Shown: positions 47,556 through 56,816 of the stretch, in pieces | Layout: the number at the start of each line of letters is the position of its first letter | Position numbering within the stretch: the first letter of the stretch is position 1 | Notes under the pieces: model-generated | Told to the model about the DNA's origin: nothing | The model's input: only the letters and a program-made list of their open reading frames with translations | Databases searched by the model: none | Made by a program: the position numbers and the translations under genes | From: Paraglaciecola hydrolytica | GTDB taxonomy: Bacteria; Pseudomonadota; Gammaproteobacteria; Enterobacterales; Alteromonadaceae | NCBI RefSeq assembly: GCF_001565895.1 | Contig: NZ_LSNE01000011.1 | Location: 231,358-295,357 of the forward strand | Length of the DNA: 64,000 nt | Direction: 5' to 3'

Positions 47556-49646
47556 TTAAAACGTAATACTTAAACCCACCGAGGGGCGCAGGGTAAAATC
47601 ATCGGTTTCTTCTTTAACCAACAGGTCGTTTGTTGAGTGAATGTTTTGATAATCTAAATCAATGTAACTGACGTTATCTTGGCCATAGACGTTCATGATT
47701 TCAAATACCCAAGTTGCATCTAATCCCCATAAGGTGCTTTTACGTTCGGCCCTGACATCTAAACGATGGGCCAAATCAAAGCGCTTAGAGTAGGGCTGAC
47801 CATAAACCGGCAGAAAATAACCATCGGCTCGGGGGTTTTCTTTTACACCTATGATAGGGGTATAAGGCTGGCCGCTGCGTGCGGTAAAGTTAAAGCCTAA
47901 ATTCCAAGTATTGTTAAGTTGATAATTGAGCACCATATTGAGTACCAGAGGCGTGTCAGCGTAATAGTTAATGGTGGTATTGTCGCGTAGATTAGTGCGC
48001 TCACTTTTGGCATAGCTGAGCGACAACCAGCCATACCAGGATTCGGTGCGATTTTTATTAATCAGCAGGTCAACACCGTAGGCTTTGCCCGCCACATCAT
48101 TGCTGTATTGTAAATTGGCATCACTTTGCTCGTCGCTTAATGCCAGTGGTAGGTCTTGCATATCTTTATAGTAGGTTTCAATCGACCAGCTCCACTCGTT
48201 AGCTAAATGCTGCTCAAAACCCAGTGTGCTGTGCGTGGCGGTTTGCGATAGCAGCGCCGGGTTGCCTATAGTGGGCAGGATGTATTCAATATCTTGCAGG
48301 CGATTATATTTACCGTATTTGGCGCTGATGGTGCTGTTGTCGGTGATAAAATACTTCAACGCAAAACGCGGCAGTACAAAGCTTTCTTTGCTGTAGTTAT
48401 TGTGTTGCCACTGTAGCCCTAATTCGGTCTGCCAACTTTGTGATAAGGTCCATACGTCAGTAATACCAACAAATTGATTACTGGTATCTATTGAGCTTAC
48501 ATCAGTGAAGCGCTCGCCCAACTCAGATTCACAGTCGGGATCAATCTCGGTACAAAGCTGCAAAAACATGTCATAGGCATACTGTTCAGTGACATCATAA
48601 TAGGCGCCATCAACAATCACGTGATGGGCTTGATTAAGCTGATAATTAAGCCGGCTTTTATAGGATATTTGTTTTTTATCACTGTCTACAAATAAACCAT
48701 CGGGGTTACCTGGGCTTTTACCGAGTTCTAGCCGTTCGTTATCGTGCAAATAGGCGATGCCGCTTTTAATCTGCAGGTTTTTGCCGTAGTGATCCCAAAC
48801 GATGCTTTGACTGTTAAATTTTTGCTTAAACTCGGCGTCGCCTTGATATTCTGGAATTTTTAAACTGATGTCGGCACGTTCGTTCAAATTAATCGCTGCG
48901 CTGTCGCGGGCGCCGGTCAGCGACATACTCAGCACATTGCGGCTATTAATATCCCACACCCATTTGCCTTGATAGTCATTGTCGTCGGGCGGATCGTTAA
49001 TGCTGATACCACTAAGTTCGCCATCTTCATCTTCGAGTTCTTCACCTTCGTCAAAAAACAAGGGCAACATGCTTTTGCGTGCTGAAAAATAAAAGGCGCT
49101 GTTTTCACTGACCTGGCCTTCGATAAAAATCCCTGAATTAAACAAACTGAGGTCAATCGTGGTTTGTATGGCCTGATGTTTAGGATTGCGTAAGGTTACA
49201 TCAAATACGGCTCCGCTGGCGCCACTGTAACTGCTGCCATAACCAGCGGAATAGAGTTGAAAATCTTGAACTAGATGACGGTTAAAAATCGACTGGCCAA
49301 AGTCATGAAAAATATAACCAGCGGGCATAAAGTCTATTTCAAACAGGTTATCTTCAGGCGATGAACCTCTGACAGCAGGTGAGCCCATCGCGCCGCCTGC
49401 GGCAACCACACCCGGTAATGCAAAGGCGGCTTGCAGTGGGTCACCATTAGTGCCAGGCATGGCGATTAATTTTTCTGCATTTTCGGTGATTTCTGACATC
49501 ACACTACTGCGCTTATAGCTAATTTCGATGCGGTCGATTTTGCTAGTATCTGAAGCTGTATCAGTAACTTCCTGACATAACGGCGAGTTGGCAAATAAGC
49601 TGGCTAATAATAACGCAATGGGAGTAAGTACAAGTTGGGTTTTCAT
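47556..49646 (-). CDS. TonB-dependent outer-membrane receptor
   Basis: A 696-aa receptor with a signal peptide (MKTQLVLTPIALLLASLFAN). The plug domain spans about 55-165 (AAFALPGVVAAGGAMGSPAVRGSSPEDN, GASGAVFDVTLRNP) and the barrel covers the rest, ending LRPSVGLSITF. It is smaller than siderophore receptors. The substrate is unknown; no ABC transporter or hydrolase adjoins it. Transcribed alone toward the YkgJ gene. Confidence 0.9.
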   Translation of the reverse strand: MKTQLVLTPIALLLASLFANSPLCQEVTDTASDTSKIDRIEISYKRSSVMSEITENAEKLIAMPGTNGDPLQAAFALPGVVAAGGAMGSPAVRGSSPEDNLFEIDFMPAGYIFHDFGQSIFNRHLVQDFQLYSAGYGSSYSGASGAVFDVTLRNPKHQAIQTTIDLSLFNSGIFIEGQVSENSAFYFSARKSMLPLFFDEGEELEDEDGELSGISINDPPDDNDYQGKWVWDINSRNVLSMSLTGARDSAAINLNERADISLKIPEYQGDAEFKQKFNSQSIVWDHYGKNLQIKSGIAYLHDNERLELGKSPGNPDGLFVDSDKKQISYKSRLNYQLNQAHHVIVDGAYYDVTEQYAYDMFLQLCTEIDPDCESELGERFTDVSSIDTSNQFVGITDVWTLSQSWQTELGLQWQHNNYSKESFVLPRFALKYFITDNSTISAKYGKYNRLQDIEYILPTIGNPALLSQTATHSTLGFEQHLANEWSWSIETYYKDMQDLPLALSDEQSDANLQYSNDVAGKAYGVDLLINKNRTESWYGWLSLSYAKSERTNLRDNTTINYYADTPLVLNMVLNYQLNNTWNLGFNFTARSGQPYTPIIGVKENPRADGYFLPVYGQPYSKRFDLAHRLDVRAERKSTLWGLDATWVFEIMNVYGQDNVSYIDLDYQNIHSTNDLLVKEETDDFTLRPSVGLSITF

Positions 49647-49760
49647 CCTGAGCCTTTCAAGTGACTAAAATTTACCGGTCAAGCTTAGGGATAAAAATAT
49701 GTAGTTACTGTGTGAAATATGAGTGTCTTTGTAAGGCCTTGTATTGAATTGTAATCTTTC

Positions 49761-50225
49761 TTATCGCATGGTTTTAACTGATAGCTGGTTGTTTAAGGTA
49801 TAAACAAACCACGGGCTTTTAGTTGCTGGCAGGGTGTCGTATAGCCCTTGTGCCCTATGATTGTCTTGCTTAGTCAACCATTGTAAACGTGCGGCTTTTT
49901 TAGCTTGGGCAAACAGATGGCAATGTTTAATTAGCTGCCGGGCGTAACCTTGGTTGCGCTGCTCTGGCACAATATACAGGTCGTTAAGTAGCGCCACTTT
50001 GGCGGCTAAGATTGATGAGTAACTAAATAATACCGTCGCAAAACCAATGACTTGCTGCTGGTGCCGATAGGCAAACTGACAGCCTATGGGGCTATGAGCA
50101 GAAAAACGCGCAAAAAAGACGCTATTTTTACGCTGGCAAATCTCACCTGCCTGATAAAAATTCTGATAGTCAGCTATCAATGGTAGTACTTCAGCTAAAT
50201 TGTGTTTAGTCACATATTCAATCAT
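49761..50225 (-). CDS. GNAT family N-acetyltransferase
   Basis: A 154-aa GCN5-related acetyltransferase. The acetyl-CoA loop is VPEQRNQGYARQLIKHC (Q/RxxGxG/A type) at about residue 90-106, preceded by the beta4 strand VALLNDLYIV. The acceptor is unknown. The ribosome site AAGGAGCAACTC is strong. Confidence 0.85.
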   Translation of the reverse strand: MIEYVTKHNLAEVLPLIADYQNFYQAGEICQRKNSVFFARFSAHSPIGCQFAYRHQQQVIGFATVLFSYSSILAAKVALLNDLYIVPEQRNQGYARQLIKHCHLFAQAKKAARLQWLTKQDNHRAQGLYDTLPATKSPWFVYTLNNQLSVKTMR

Positions 50226-50251
50226 GAGTTGCTCCTTATTACTGTGAAGTT

Positions 50252-50395
50252 TTACTTATAGTTTGAAAGTTGAGCCAAAAATAAATAATGCCCAATCAAC
50301 TGCAAATAGTGCTGCAACTTATGTGGCTTTTTGGCTGGCTTTATTTTGGCAACATGCTGTTCTGATGATATTGGTAGCGTATTTGATTTTTGCAT
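50252..50395 (-). CDS. Possible 47-aa small protein upstream of the GNAT gene
   Basis: Minus-strand frame from ATG 50395 with AAGGAAAAC five bases upstream. It encodes MQKSNTLPISSEQHVAKIKP and continues with a basic AKKPHKLQHYLQLIGHYLFL stretch, ending NYK. It ends 26 bp before the GNAT start in the same orientation, so could be a small operon partner. No family recognised; support is the ribosome site and composition only. Confidence 0.4.
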   Translation of the reverse strand: MQKSNTLPISSEQHVAKIKPAKKPHKLQHYLQLIGHYLFLAQLSNYK

Positions 50396-50510
50396 GATGT
50401 TTTCCTTTTGAAGTTTGAGACTGCATTTTCAAATGAGATGTGTTACAAATCCAACAATCAATTTTTGCTATTAATATAAGTATCACTTATAGGATTCTTG
50501 TGAGTTAGCT

Positions 50511-51434
50511 ATGGATAAAAGATTACGTTCGTTGGCACTACTACGCTGTTTTGAAGCCAGTGCCCGTCTGCAAAGTTATAGCGCAGCCGCTGTGGAATTA
50601 GCTATTACTCAAGCGGCGGTAAGTCAGCAAATTCGAAATCTTGAAGAGCAGCTTGCCGTACAATTGTTTGCCCGTGAGGGGCGCAAAATGCGCCTAACTA
50701 AGGCAGGGGGGACCTTGTTTACTGCGGTATGCGAAGCATTTACCACGCTTTCAACAGCCTTTAATAGTATTCAAACGGAATCTTTAGGTGGTGTGCTGAC
50801 GGTGACGGCTTCTCCGTCTTTTTGTTCACGTTGGTTGGTGCCGCGTTTATGGAAATTTTCTGCGCTGCATCCTGATATCGTAGTACGAGCCTTAGCCTCG
50901 CCCCAATATGAAGAACTGCGCCATTCAGATATTGATGTGGCTATTCGGCAGGGCGATAACTTTGTGACAAAAGTACATCAGGAATTGTTGTTGGTGGATC
51001 CGGTTTTTCCGGTATGTTCGCCGCAGATAGCTAAGCAAGTGCAGTTAAGTTCACCCCACTGTATTTGTGATATGCAGTTAGTCGAGGCTATTAATCCTGG
51101 GCTATTTAGCTGGCGTAACTGGTTTGAAAAAGCTCAAGTCACCATGCAGCCCGGTAAACTCAGTTGGATAGAGGTAACCACCTGGGAAATGGGTATTAAT
51201 GCCGTACTCAGTGGTCATGGTATTTGCCTGAGCGCAGCCAGCATGGTGCAGGATATGTTGGATAATGGAGTACTGGTTAAACCCTTTACTGTTCAACTTG
51301 AACCAGGTCTTAAATTTTCACTGTTATATGATGAAGAATCGCCACGACTGACGCGTATTCTGGCCTTTCGGCAATGGCTTAAGAGTGAAATAAACCGCGG
51401 TATGACACCCGCTACGAAGCAGGTGTCAAAGTAA
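50511..51434 (+). CDS. LysR-family transcriptional regulator (GcvA-like)
   Basis: A 307-aa LTTR. The winged HTH is at residues 8-65 (RCFEASARLQSYSAAAVELAITQAAVSQQIRNLEEQL) and the PBP2-type effector domain at about 95-300. The N-terminal sequence and the ASPSFCSRWLVPRLW start of the effector domain resemble GcvA/AmpR-type regulators. It is not divergent from an obvious target; a GNAT gene faces away on the left. Its 3' end overlaps the convergent lipoprotein gene by 23 bp. Confidence 0.9.
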   Translation: MDKRLRSLALLRCFEASARLQSYSAAAVELAITQAAVSQQIRNLEEQLAVQLFAREGRKMRLTKAGGTLFTAVCEAFTTLSTAFNSIQTESLGGVLTVTASPSFCSRWLVPRLWKFSALHPDIVVRALASPQYEELRHSDIDVAIRQGDNFVTKVHQELLLVDPVFPVCSPQIAKQVQLSSPHCICDMQLVEAINPGLFSWRNWFEKAQVTMQPGKLSWIEVTTWEMGINAVLSGHGICLSAASMVQDMLDNGVLVKPFTVQLEPGLKFSLLYDEESPRLTRILAFRQWLKSEINRGMTPATKQVSK

Positions 51435-52119
51435 TAGTGATATTGTCATAATAGAGTTGTGTTAAGCCTTCAAAACCCGAGTCTGAGCCAACAAACAGCC
51501 AGATGCTGCCGTCTGCATTGCTGGTCAATTCTAGGTGGTTTTCACTGGTGCTTGCAATGACCTTAGGTAAAAACCGACCTATTTCGCATTCTTCGCCTTT
51601 TACTACAATATCTCCAAGGGTATTCGCGTTGGTTCCACCTGCGAGCTGATTTCCTTTGTCAATGTTCATATAATATTCGGCCTGTTTGGGTTCAACATCA
51701 GCAAAACCAAACTTGATATAAACTGAACTGCCAGGCGAGCCGCCAATACCAAAACAGTCTTCACCCTTATCAGAGAGCAGATCAATTTTAACACTCGCGA
51801 TATAACGGCTAGATGCTTGCAAACCTGTAACTTTGGTTTTGATAAACATAAACAAATCATCGCTCCGATTGTGACCCGCAAGGTAGAAACCGTGTTTGCT
51901 GGTATCGGCTGGTAAAGTCATTACGCCTGAGGCTAGTTCATAAATACTTAAATCGTCGTAGTCACTTGGATAGTCTGAGAAGCCAGCTATCCAGCCCTGG
52001 GCGCCTGATTCAAAATCGTAGTTAAATGATAAGTTTTGATCTGACGAGTCAGAATTGAGATCCAAATTACAACCTTGTAACAAACCTAAGCAATATAGAG
52101 CGATTAGCGTCTTTTTCAT
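51412..52119 (-). CDS. Lipoprotein of unknown function
   Basis: A 235-aa protein. ATG 52119 gives MKKTLIALYCLGLLQGCNLD, a clear lipobox (LLQGC); the longer frame to 52221 would put 34 non-signal residues first. The mature part looks like a beta-sandwich carbohydrate-binding-type module (FNYDFESGAQGWIAGFSDYP at the front and LYYDNITITL at the end), a pattern seen in many secreted marine proteins. No enzyme motif seen. The stop overlaps the LysR gene. Confidence 0.75.
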   Translation of the reverse strand: MKKTLIALYCLGLLQGCNLDLNSDSSDQNLSFNYDFESGAQGWIAGFSDYPSDYDDLSIYELASGVMTLPADTSKHGFYLAGHNRSDDLFMFIKTKVTGLQASSRYIASVKIDLLSDKGEDCFGIGGSPGSSVYIKFGFADVEPKQAEYYMNIDKGNQLAGGTNANTLGDIVVKGEECEIGRFLPKVIASTSENHLELTSNADGSIWLFVGSDSGFEGLTQLYYDNITITLTPAS

Positions 52120-52578
52120 AAATATCTCATAGAGGGAGGGGGATAATTGCGCGTTACTGTAAAGTAGCTGGCTTGGGGATTCTTTATCAAAATGTATGTT
52201 GTTGTAATCAAAAGTAATCATTTAGTAAAATGGTAAGCCCAAGCAGCTATCCATGGGAAGTACTAAGCGTGGTGACAGATTTGTTAGTAGCGCATTAAGT
52301 AGTAAAATCCTCAAACCAAGCCAGACGCTTTTGTTTACCTGCCTTAAGCATATCTTATGCACAAAGAGTTAATGCCTGCCTCTGGTAAGTTAATTTTGTG
52401 ATAGCTTATGATGTCTGACGAATTTACCTCAATTTGATTTATATACCCCTTATCAATGGAATTGTACGGCGGCAAATGAATGAAACCCCATGAGCTCTAG
52501 AGTGCATGAAGGTGAATGAGTGCAGCCAACAAACGTACTGTTTTAAGGGTGAAGGGTATAAATGACTAAGGAATAGCT
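52120..52578. other. Intergenic region, divergent lipoprotein/aminotransferase promoters expected
   Basis: This 459-bp stretch has no supported gene. It must hold promoters for the leftward lipoprotein and rightward aminotransferase genes. The only coding-like item is a 19-codon ATG frame at about 52506-52565 just ahead of the aminotransferase, without a ribosome site. Confidence 0.4.
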
Positions 52579-53790
52579 GTGCGTATAGCGGTACCCAAAA
52601 ACCTGTTAGCTTTAGATAACATCCTGCCTGATGAACCTTTATTGATGATGGGCGCGGGACCTGTACCTATTCCCGCTAAAGTGGCGGCAGCCAATGGCAT
52701 AGTGATCAACCATTTGGGCGATACGATGGCGCAGATTATCGAGCAGGTTAAGGTGATGTCGCGTTATGTATTTCAAACCGAGGCTGGGCATATTCTTGGG
52801 GTCGCTGGCCCTGGCTCCGCTGCCATGGAAATGGCTGTGGTTAATCTTGTGGTGCCGGGTAGTAAAGTCTTGAGTGTGTGTAATGGTTTTTTCAGTAATC
52901 GTTTAGCTCAAATGGCGCAGCGTGTAGGAGCAGATGTTGTGCAACTTAATATTGAAAATGGTATTAGTGCCAGTGCACAACTAGTTGAGCAATACATCAT
53001 TCAGCATCAGCCTCAGGTACTGACCATAGTACAAGGCGAAACCTCGAATACCGTGTACAACAGCGAATTAGCCGCAATTGGCGCTATTGCTAAACAACAT
53101 AATTGTTTGGTGATCGTCGATGCAGTTTGTACTTTAAGCACCATGCGTTTTGATATGGATGAATGGGGCATTGATGCGGTGATCACCGGTGGACAAAAAG
53201 GTTTGTCGTGTATTCCCGGCATCTCCTTAGTGGGTTTTTCTGCCAAAGCTTGGCAGCATATCGAAGCGCGCCAAGATCAACTTAAACACTGGTGTCTGGA
53301 TGCCAAACTGGCGGATCAATTCTGGTATAAAAAATCGTATCACTACACTGCGCCGGTATCGGGTATTTTGGCTATTCACGAAGCGCTGCGCCTAGTGTGT
53401 AACGAAACACTGTCGGTAAGATTTGAGCGCCACTTGCGCTGCTCTCAAGCCCTACAAGCCGGTATCGAAGCTATGGGCTTAGATTTGTACGTTAAACCTC
53501 AGGCACGGTTAAATTCGGTAGTGGGTATTACCCTGCCACAGGGCATCGAAGGCAAGGCTTTGCTCAATACTATGTCGAAGCGTTTTAAAGTGGAAATTTC
53601 TGGTTCGTTTGGTCCTAATATTGTACGTATTGGCCAAATGGGTGAACAGTGCCGCGCTCATAACCTGTTCCGCACTCTACATGCCTTTGGCGCGAGTTTT
53701 AATATATTAGGTTCGAAACTCGATTTACCTGCCGGTATGGCAGCCCTCGAAGGGGCGCTTAATCAATTTGAATTTAGTGAAGGCCTGTAG
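52579..53790 (+). CDS. Class V aminotransferase, alanine-glyoxylate/serine-pyruvate type
   Basis: A 403-aa fold-type I PLP enzyme. Family features: LMMGAGPVPIPAKV (the usual LxxGPGP), GVAGPGSAAMEMAV, VQGETSNTVYN, IVDAVCTLSTM with the PLP-contacting Asp, and the Schiff-base Lys in TGGQKGLSCIPG. These place it with alanine-glyoxylate, serine-glyoxylate or ureidoglycine-glyoxylate aminotransferases; the substrate cannot be fixed. Starts at GTG after AAGGAA. The nearby BenE-type permease might relate to purine or organic acid use, but no ureide genes are present. Confidence 0.85.
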   Translation: MRIAVPKNLLALDNILPDEPLLMMGAGPVPIPAKVAAANGIVINHLGDTMAQIIEQVKVMSRYVFQTEAGHILGVAGPGSAAMEMAVVNLVVPGSKVLSVCNGFFSNRLAQMAQRVGADVVQLNIENGISASAQLVEQYIIQHQPQVLTIVQGETSNTVYNSELAAIGAIAKQHNCLVIVDAVCTLSTMRFDMDEWGIDAVITGGQKGLSCIPGISLVGFSAKAWQHIEARQDQLKHWCLDAKLADQFWYKKSYHYTAPVSGILAIHEALRLVCNETLSVRFERHLRCSQALQAGIEAMGLDLYVKPQARLNSVVGITLPQGIEGKALLNTMSKRFKVEISGSFGPNIVRIGQMGEQCRAHNLFRTLHAFGASFNILGSKLDLPAGMAALEGALNQFEFSEGL

Positions 53791-53828
53791 TCGGGCTTTG
53801 AGCTTGTATTAAGGCTGTGCTGGACTAC

Positions 53829-53886
53829 GCTTTTAGCCGAAGCTGGGTTGAGTTACGACGTCATTCACCTTAACTTCGGCTTAAAA
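53829..53886. repeat. Long imperfect inverted repeat after the aminotransferase gene
   Basis: CTTTTAGCCGAAG and CTTCGGCTTAAAA form a 12-bp imperfect inverted repeat, with partly complementary inner sequence (AAGCTGGGTTGAGT against ATTCACCTTAACTT). The whole unit can fold into one long hairpin. It could act as terminator or be a dispersed palindromic element. Confidence 0.5.
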
Positions 53887-53982
53887 TATCTTATTCAAAG
53901 TAATGAAATTTAAAATACTTGTTGTTGAATAATTCTGTGTTTTGTCACGATTTTGCAATCGACTTAATAAAAGGATGTAACA

Positions 53983-54465
53983 ATGAACAAGGCTATTCAA
54001 TTTCAGCGACAAGTCATCAAACCCGTATTGGTTAAAATGCAGGCCCACAGTGTAGCCGCAGAAGAGCTGTTATTAGGCACCGCGGTACAAGAAAGTCTTA
54101 ATTTTAAATACAGAAGGCAAATGGGCAACGGCCCGGCGCGTGGTTATTATCAAATGGAGCCTGCTACCCACGATGATATTTGGAATAATTATTTAAAATA
54201 TAATGCCAAAAAAGCCGAACTGGTATTGGCATTTTTATCTTCGCCCACAGCCGATAAAATCAGTGAATTAGAAAACAATGATGAGTATGCGACTGCCATG
54301 GCACGTGTGCATTATATGCGAGTGCGTGAAGCCTTACCCAAACAAGGCGATGTGCAGGCACAAGCCAATTACTGGAAGCAGTATTTCAATACGCCATTGG
54401 GTAAGGGAAAACCAGCTGAATATGTTGAAAAATGGCAGCACTATGTGATGACTGATGAGGGGTAA
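53983..54465 (+). CDS. Phage-virion-like protein (transglycosylase-type fold possible)
   Basis: A 160-aa protein resembling small proteins found in tailed phage genomes. It contains LLLGTAVQESLNFKYRRQMGNGPARGYYQMEPATHDDIW; the QES followed by GxYQMEPAT resembles the catalytic Glu and substrate groove of lysozyme-like transglycosylases. No signal peptide. No other phage gene is near. Its stop overlaps the next gene's start (TAATG). It may be a domesticated cell-wall enzyme; that is inference. Confidence 0.6.
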   Translation: MNKAIQFQRQVIKPVLVKMQAHSVAAEELLLGTAVQESLNFKYRRQMGNGPARGYYQMEPATHDDIWNNYLKYNAKKAELVLAFLSSPTADKISELENNDEYATAMARVHYMRVREALPKQGDVQAQANYWKQYFNTPLGKGKPAEYVEKWQHYVMTDEG

Positions 54466-54977
54466 TGACAAAATTCACCGACCTAGTAAGTGGCTTAAGT
54501 CTGCTGCTTTTTTTAAGTAGTTGCAGTAATGCCGCGATAACAGAAACTCCAGCTCCCTATACGGTCAATCTAGGGGGCAATGGCAAAGCTTATTATCATG
54601 TACTGTATGACTTATCGCCTAAAAACTTACTGAGTGTGGAGCGTGTGACTCTGCAGCAGTTTGTTGTTAATGGTGGTCAATTTGAATTGCTCATTAACAA
54701 GGCTGAGTTTCCAATACCCGCTCCGCAGTGCAAAAGCGACATTATTTTACGCATGCCCTGGGTCGCGCCTCAGCATGATGTCAGTGAAAAGTATCAACTT
54801 TATCTGGCCATAGTAAACTTGGCAGATACTCAACAGGGCAGAGTGCCAGTGGCCATAGAGCTCAACCCATATATTGAAAAAAATGAGGATGGAATTCAGC
54901 TACAACACTGCAATGTGTTTTTCAGACATACTCGTAATCACTACATTTCGCATATTCATGCCTTAGAGCAAAACTAA
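54465..54977 (+). CDS. Lipoprotein of unknown function
   Basis: A 170-aa protein with lipobox LLFLSSCSN (Cys about 20). The rest is a beta-rich small domain with two Cys (APQCKSD, QLQHCNVFF). I do not recognise the family. It is translationally coupled to the phage-like gene upstream and its stop overlaps the convergent gntR gene by 4 bp. The pair resembles a lysis-related couple only loosely. Confidence 0.6.
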   Translation: MTKFTDLVSGLSLLLFLSSCSNAAITETPAPYTVNLGGNGKAYYHVLYDLSPKNLLSVERVTLQQFVVNGGQFELLINKAEFPIPAPQCKSDIILRMPWVAPQHDVSEKYQLYLAIVNLADTQQGRVPVAIELNPYIEKNEDGIQLQHCNVFFRHTRNHYISHIHALEQN

Positions 54978-55621
54978 GGCTTATTCTCAGCTTGCAAGTA
55001 GCTCACTAACTGACAACTGGCTTGTGCGATATGCTGTTTTAATATGCTTTGTGCCAGTTCGAGTTGTTTGTTTTTTAGTGCATCAAGTAGCTGATAGTGC
55101 TCACCTTGACTGGTGCTGTTGTAGTTCAACTGTGTATTGTGAAAACCGATGTAGCGTGAGCACTGTTGATGCAAACTAACAATAGTATTAAACAAGGTTG
55201 GCCGATTAGCTGCTTGATACAAACAAGCGTGAAACTGCCAGTTTAATTCACCGCACTCAGTGACACTCAGATGTTTGTTGTCTAATGCCACCAATAAATC
55301 CTCAGCGTGGCCGAGGATATTATTAGTGAGATTGGGCAGGGCATAAGCCAATATTAAAGGCTCTAGATACTGGCGCATCAGGCTTAAATCCTCAGCTTCT
55401 TGGGCGCTTAAGCTTGCGATCATCACCCCGCATTTGCCACTTTGTACTAACCAACCTTCGTTTTTAAGTTTTTGTAATACATCCCGAATAGGAATACGAC
55501 TTACACCATATTGAGCGGCCAGCTCTTCTTGCTTTAAGGCCATAGCCACCGGCAGTTTATTATCACGAATATCCTGTTTTAATTGTTCGTAGAGAGATTG
55601 AGCCATGGGTTTATCTTGCAT
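54974..55621 (-). CDS. GntR/FCD-family transcriptional regulator of the permease operon
   Basis: A 215-aa regulator. The winged HTH (about 5-72: SLYEQLKQDIRDNKLPVAMALKQEELAAQYGVSRIPIRDVLQKL) precedes an FCD effector domain with conserved acidic/His residues (LNWQFHACLYQAANRPTL, LLDALKNKQLELAQSILKQHI). ATG 55621 has AAGGGCC at correct distance, 1 bp after the benE stop, so it is the second gene of the operon. It probably binds the twin TGTATACA sites upstream of benE. Confidence 0.88.
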   Translation of the reverse strand: MQDKPMAQSLYEQLKQDIRDNKLPVAMALKQEELAAQYGVSRIPIRDVLQKLKNEGWLVQSGKCGVMIASLSAQEAEDLSLMRQYLEPLILAYALPNLTNNILGHAEDLLVALDNKHLSVTECGELNWQFHACLYQAANRPTLFNTIVSLHQQCSRYIGFHNTQLNYNSTSQGEHYQLLDALKNKQLELAQSILKQHIAQASCQLVSYLQAENKP

Positions 55622-55622
55622 A

Positions 55623-56795
55623 TTAACGGCCCTTATATTGGCGTAAAACAAAGTGAGTCAGCAATCCCAGTACTAAACCCCAAAAAGCGGAGGCAATATC
55701 AAAAAAGGATACCCCAGAAGCGGTAACTAAAAAGGTCACGATGGCGGGATCGCGATATTGGGCTTTTTCGGTAGCTGCCAGCAAACTGGCTCCAATGGTA
55801 CTTAACAACGCCAAACCCGCTAACGCGGCAATCAGCGGTTTAGGAAAGGCCGCAAACAAACTCACTACAGTAGCGCCGCCTATGCCCGCCAATATGTTAA
55901 ACACCCCAGCTGAGACACCAGCGACATAACGTTTTTCAGGATCAGGATGGGCTTCTTCACTGGTGCAAATTGCTGCGGTAATGGCTGCCAAGTTAAAAGT
56001 AAAACCACCAAAGGGTGCCAAGATTAAATTAATAATACCTGTACCACTGAGGATGGGAGAAATGGGTTGGGCAGCATAACCACTGGATTTTAAGATGGCC
56101 ACACCGGGAATGTTTTGTGAGGTCATGGTCACAATATATAAGGGGATACCAATGCCAATAAGATGGCTAAGGTTAAAATCTGGGATCACCCACACAGGTG
56201 TAGCTAAAGACAGATTTAATACCTCAATTAACAAACTACCTTGCACATAGGCCATGGCCAAACCACTCAATAATACCAGCATAATGGCATAACGAGGCAG
56301 CCAACGTTTGGCCACAATAAATACCACAAACATGATCCCAACTAACAAAGGGCTGGCTTGTAAGGCTGTAAAAATACCTAAACCAAATTGCACCAATATA
56401 CCGGCTAACATGGCCGCAGCAATGGGCAAGGGCAGGCGTTTAGTTAAGGTATCAAACAAACCTGATAAGCCGGTAATGATGATAAGCGCCGCAACAAAGA
56501 CAAACACCCCTATAGCTTGTTCAATGCTGATGTCGGTCAAGCTGGTGGCTAATAAGGCCGCTCCGGGTGTTGACCACACAATAATAATGGGACGTTTGTA
56601 ATACAGCGAAAAGGCCAAACACCCAATGCCCATACCCCAACCTAGAGCCCATACCCAGGACTCTATCATTTCATGACTAGCACCTGCCGCTTGAGCCGCT
56701 TGAAATACGATGGCCATGGCACTGGCAAAACCCACTAATACTGCAATAAAACCCGCGCTGATGGCAGATAAACTCAGGTCGGACATAAATGATTT
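55623..56795 (-). CDS. benE: BenE-family permease (benzoate/proton symporter type)
   Basis: A 390-aa inner-membrane transporter with about 11-12 hydrophobic helices. Signatures include WSTPGAALLATSL, NIPGVAILKSSGY, APFGGFTFNLAAITAAICTSEEAHPDPEKRYVAG, all strongly BenE-like. ATG 56795 (MKSFMSDLSLS) is preferred over the upstream in-frame ATG 56843, which lies inside the operator. No benzoate catabolic genes are present, so the substrate may differ. It is followed by its own GntR regulator. Confidence 0.88.
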   Translation of the reverse strand, partial: KSFMSDLSLSAISAGFIAVLVGFASAMAIVFQAAQAAGASHEMIESWVWALGWGMGIGCLAFSLYYKRPIIIVWSTPGAALLATSLTDISIEQAIGVFVFVAALIIITGLSGLFDTLTKRLPLPIAAAMLAGILVQFGLGIFTALQASPLLVGIMFVVFIVAKRWLPRYAIMLVLLSGLAMAYVQGSLLIEVLNLSLATPVWVIPDFNLSHLIGIGIPLYIVTMTSQNIPGVAILKSSGYAAQPISPILSGTGIINLILAPFGGFTFNLAAITAAICTSEEAHPDPEKRYVAGVSAGVFNILAGIGGATVVSLFAAFPKPLIAALAGLALLSTIGASLLAATEKAQYRDPAIVTFLVTASGVSFFDIASAFWGLVLGLLTHFVLRQYKGR

Positions 56796-56816
56796 CATTG
56801 GCTTGTTACTCAAAAA

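Noticed and set aside
52506..52565. 19-codon frame before the aminotransferase as a leader peptide
   Set aside because: No run of a particular amino acid, no ribosome site and no following terminator.
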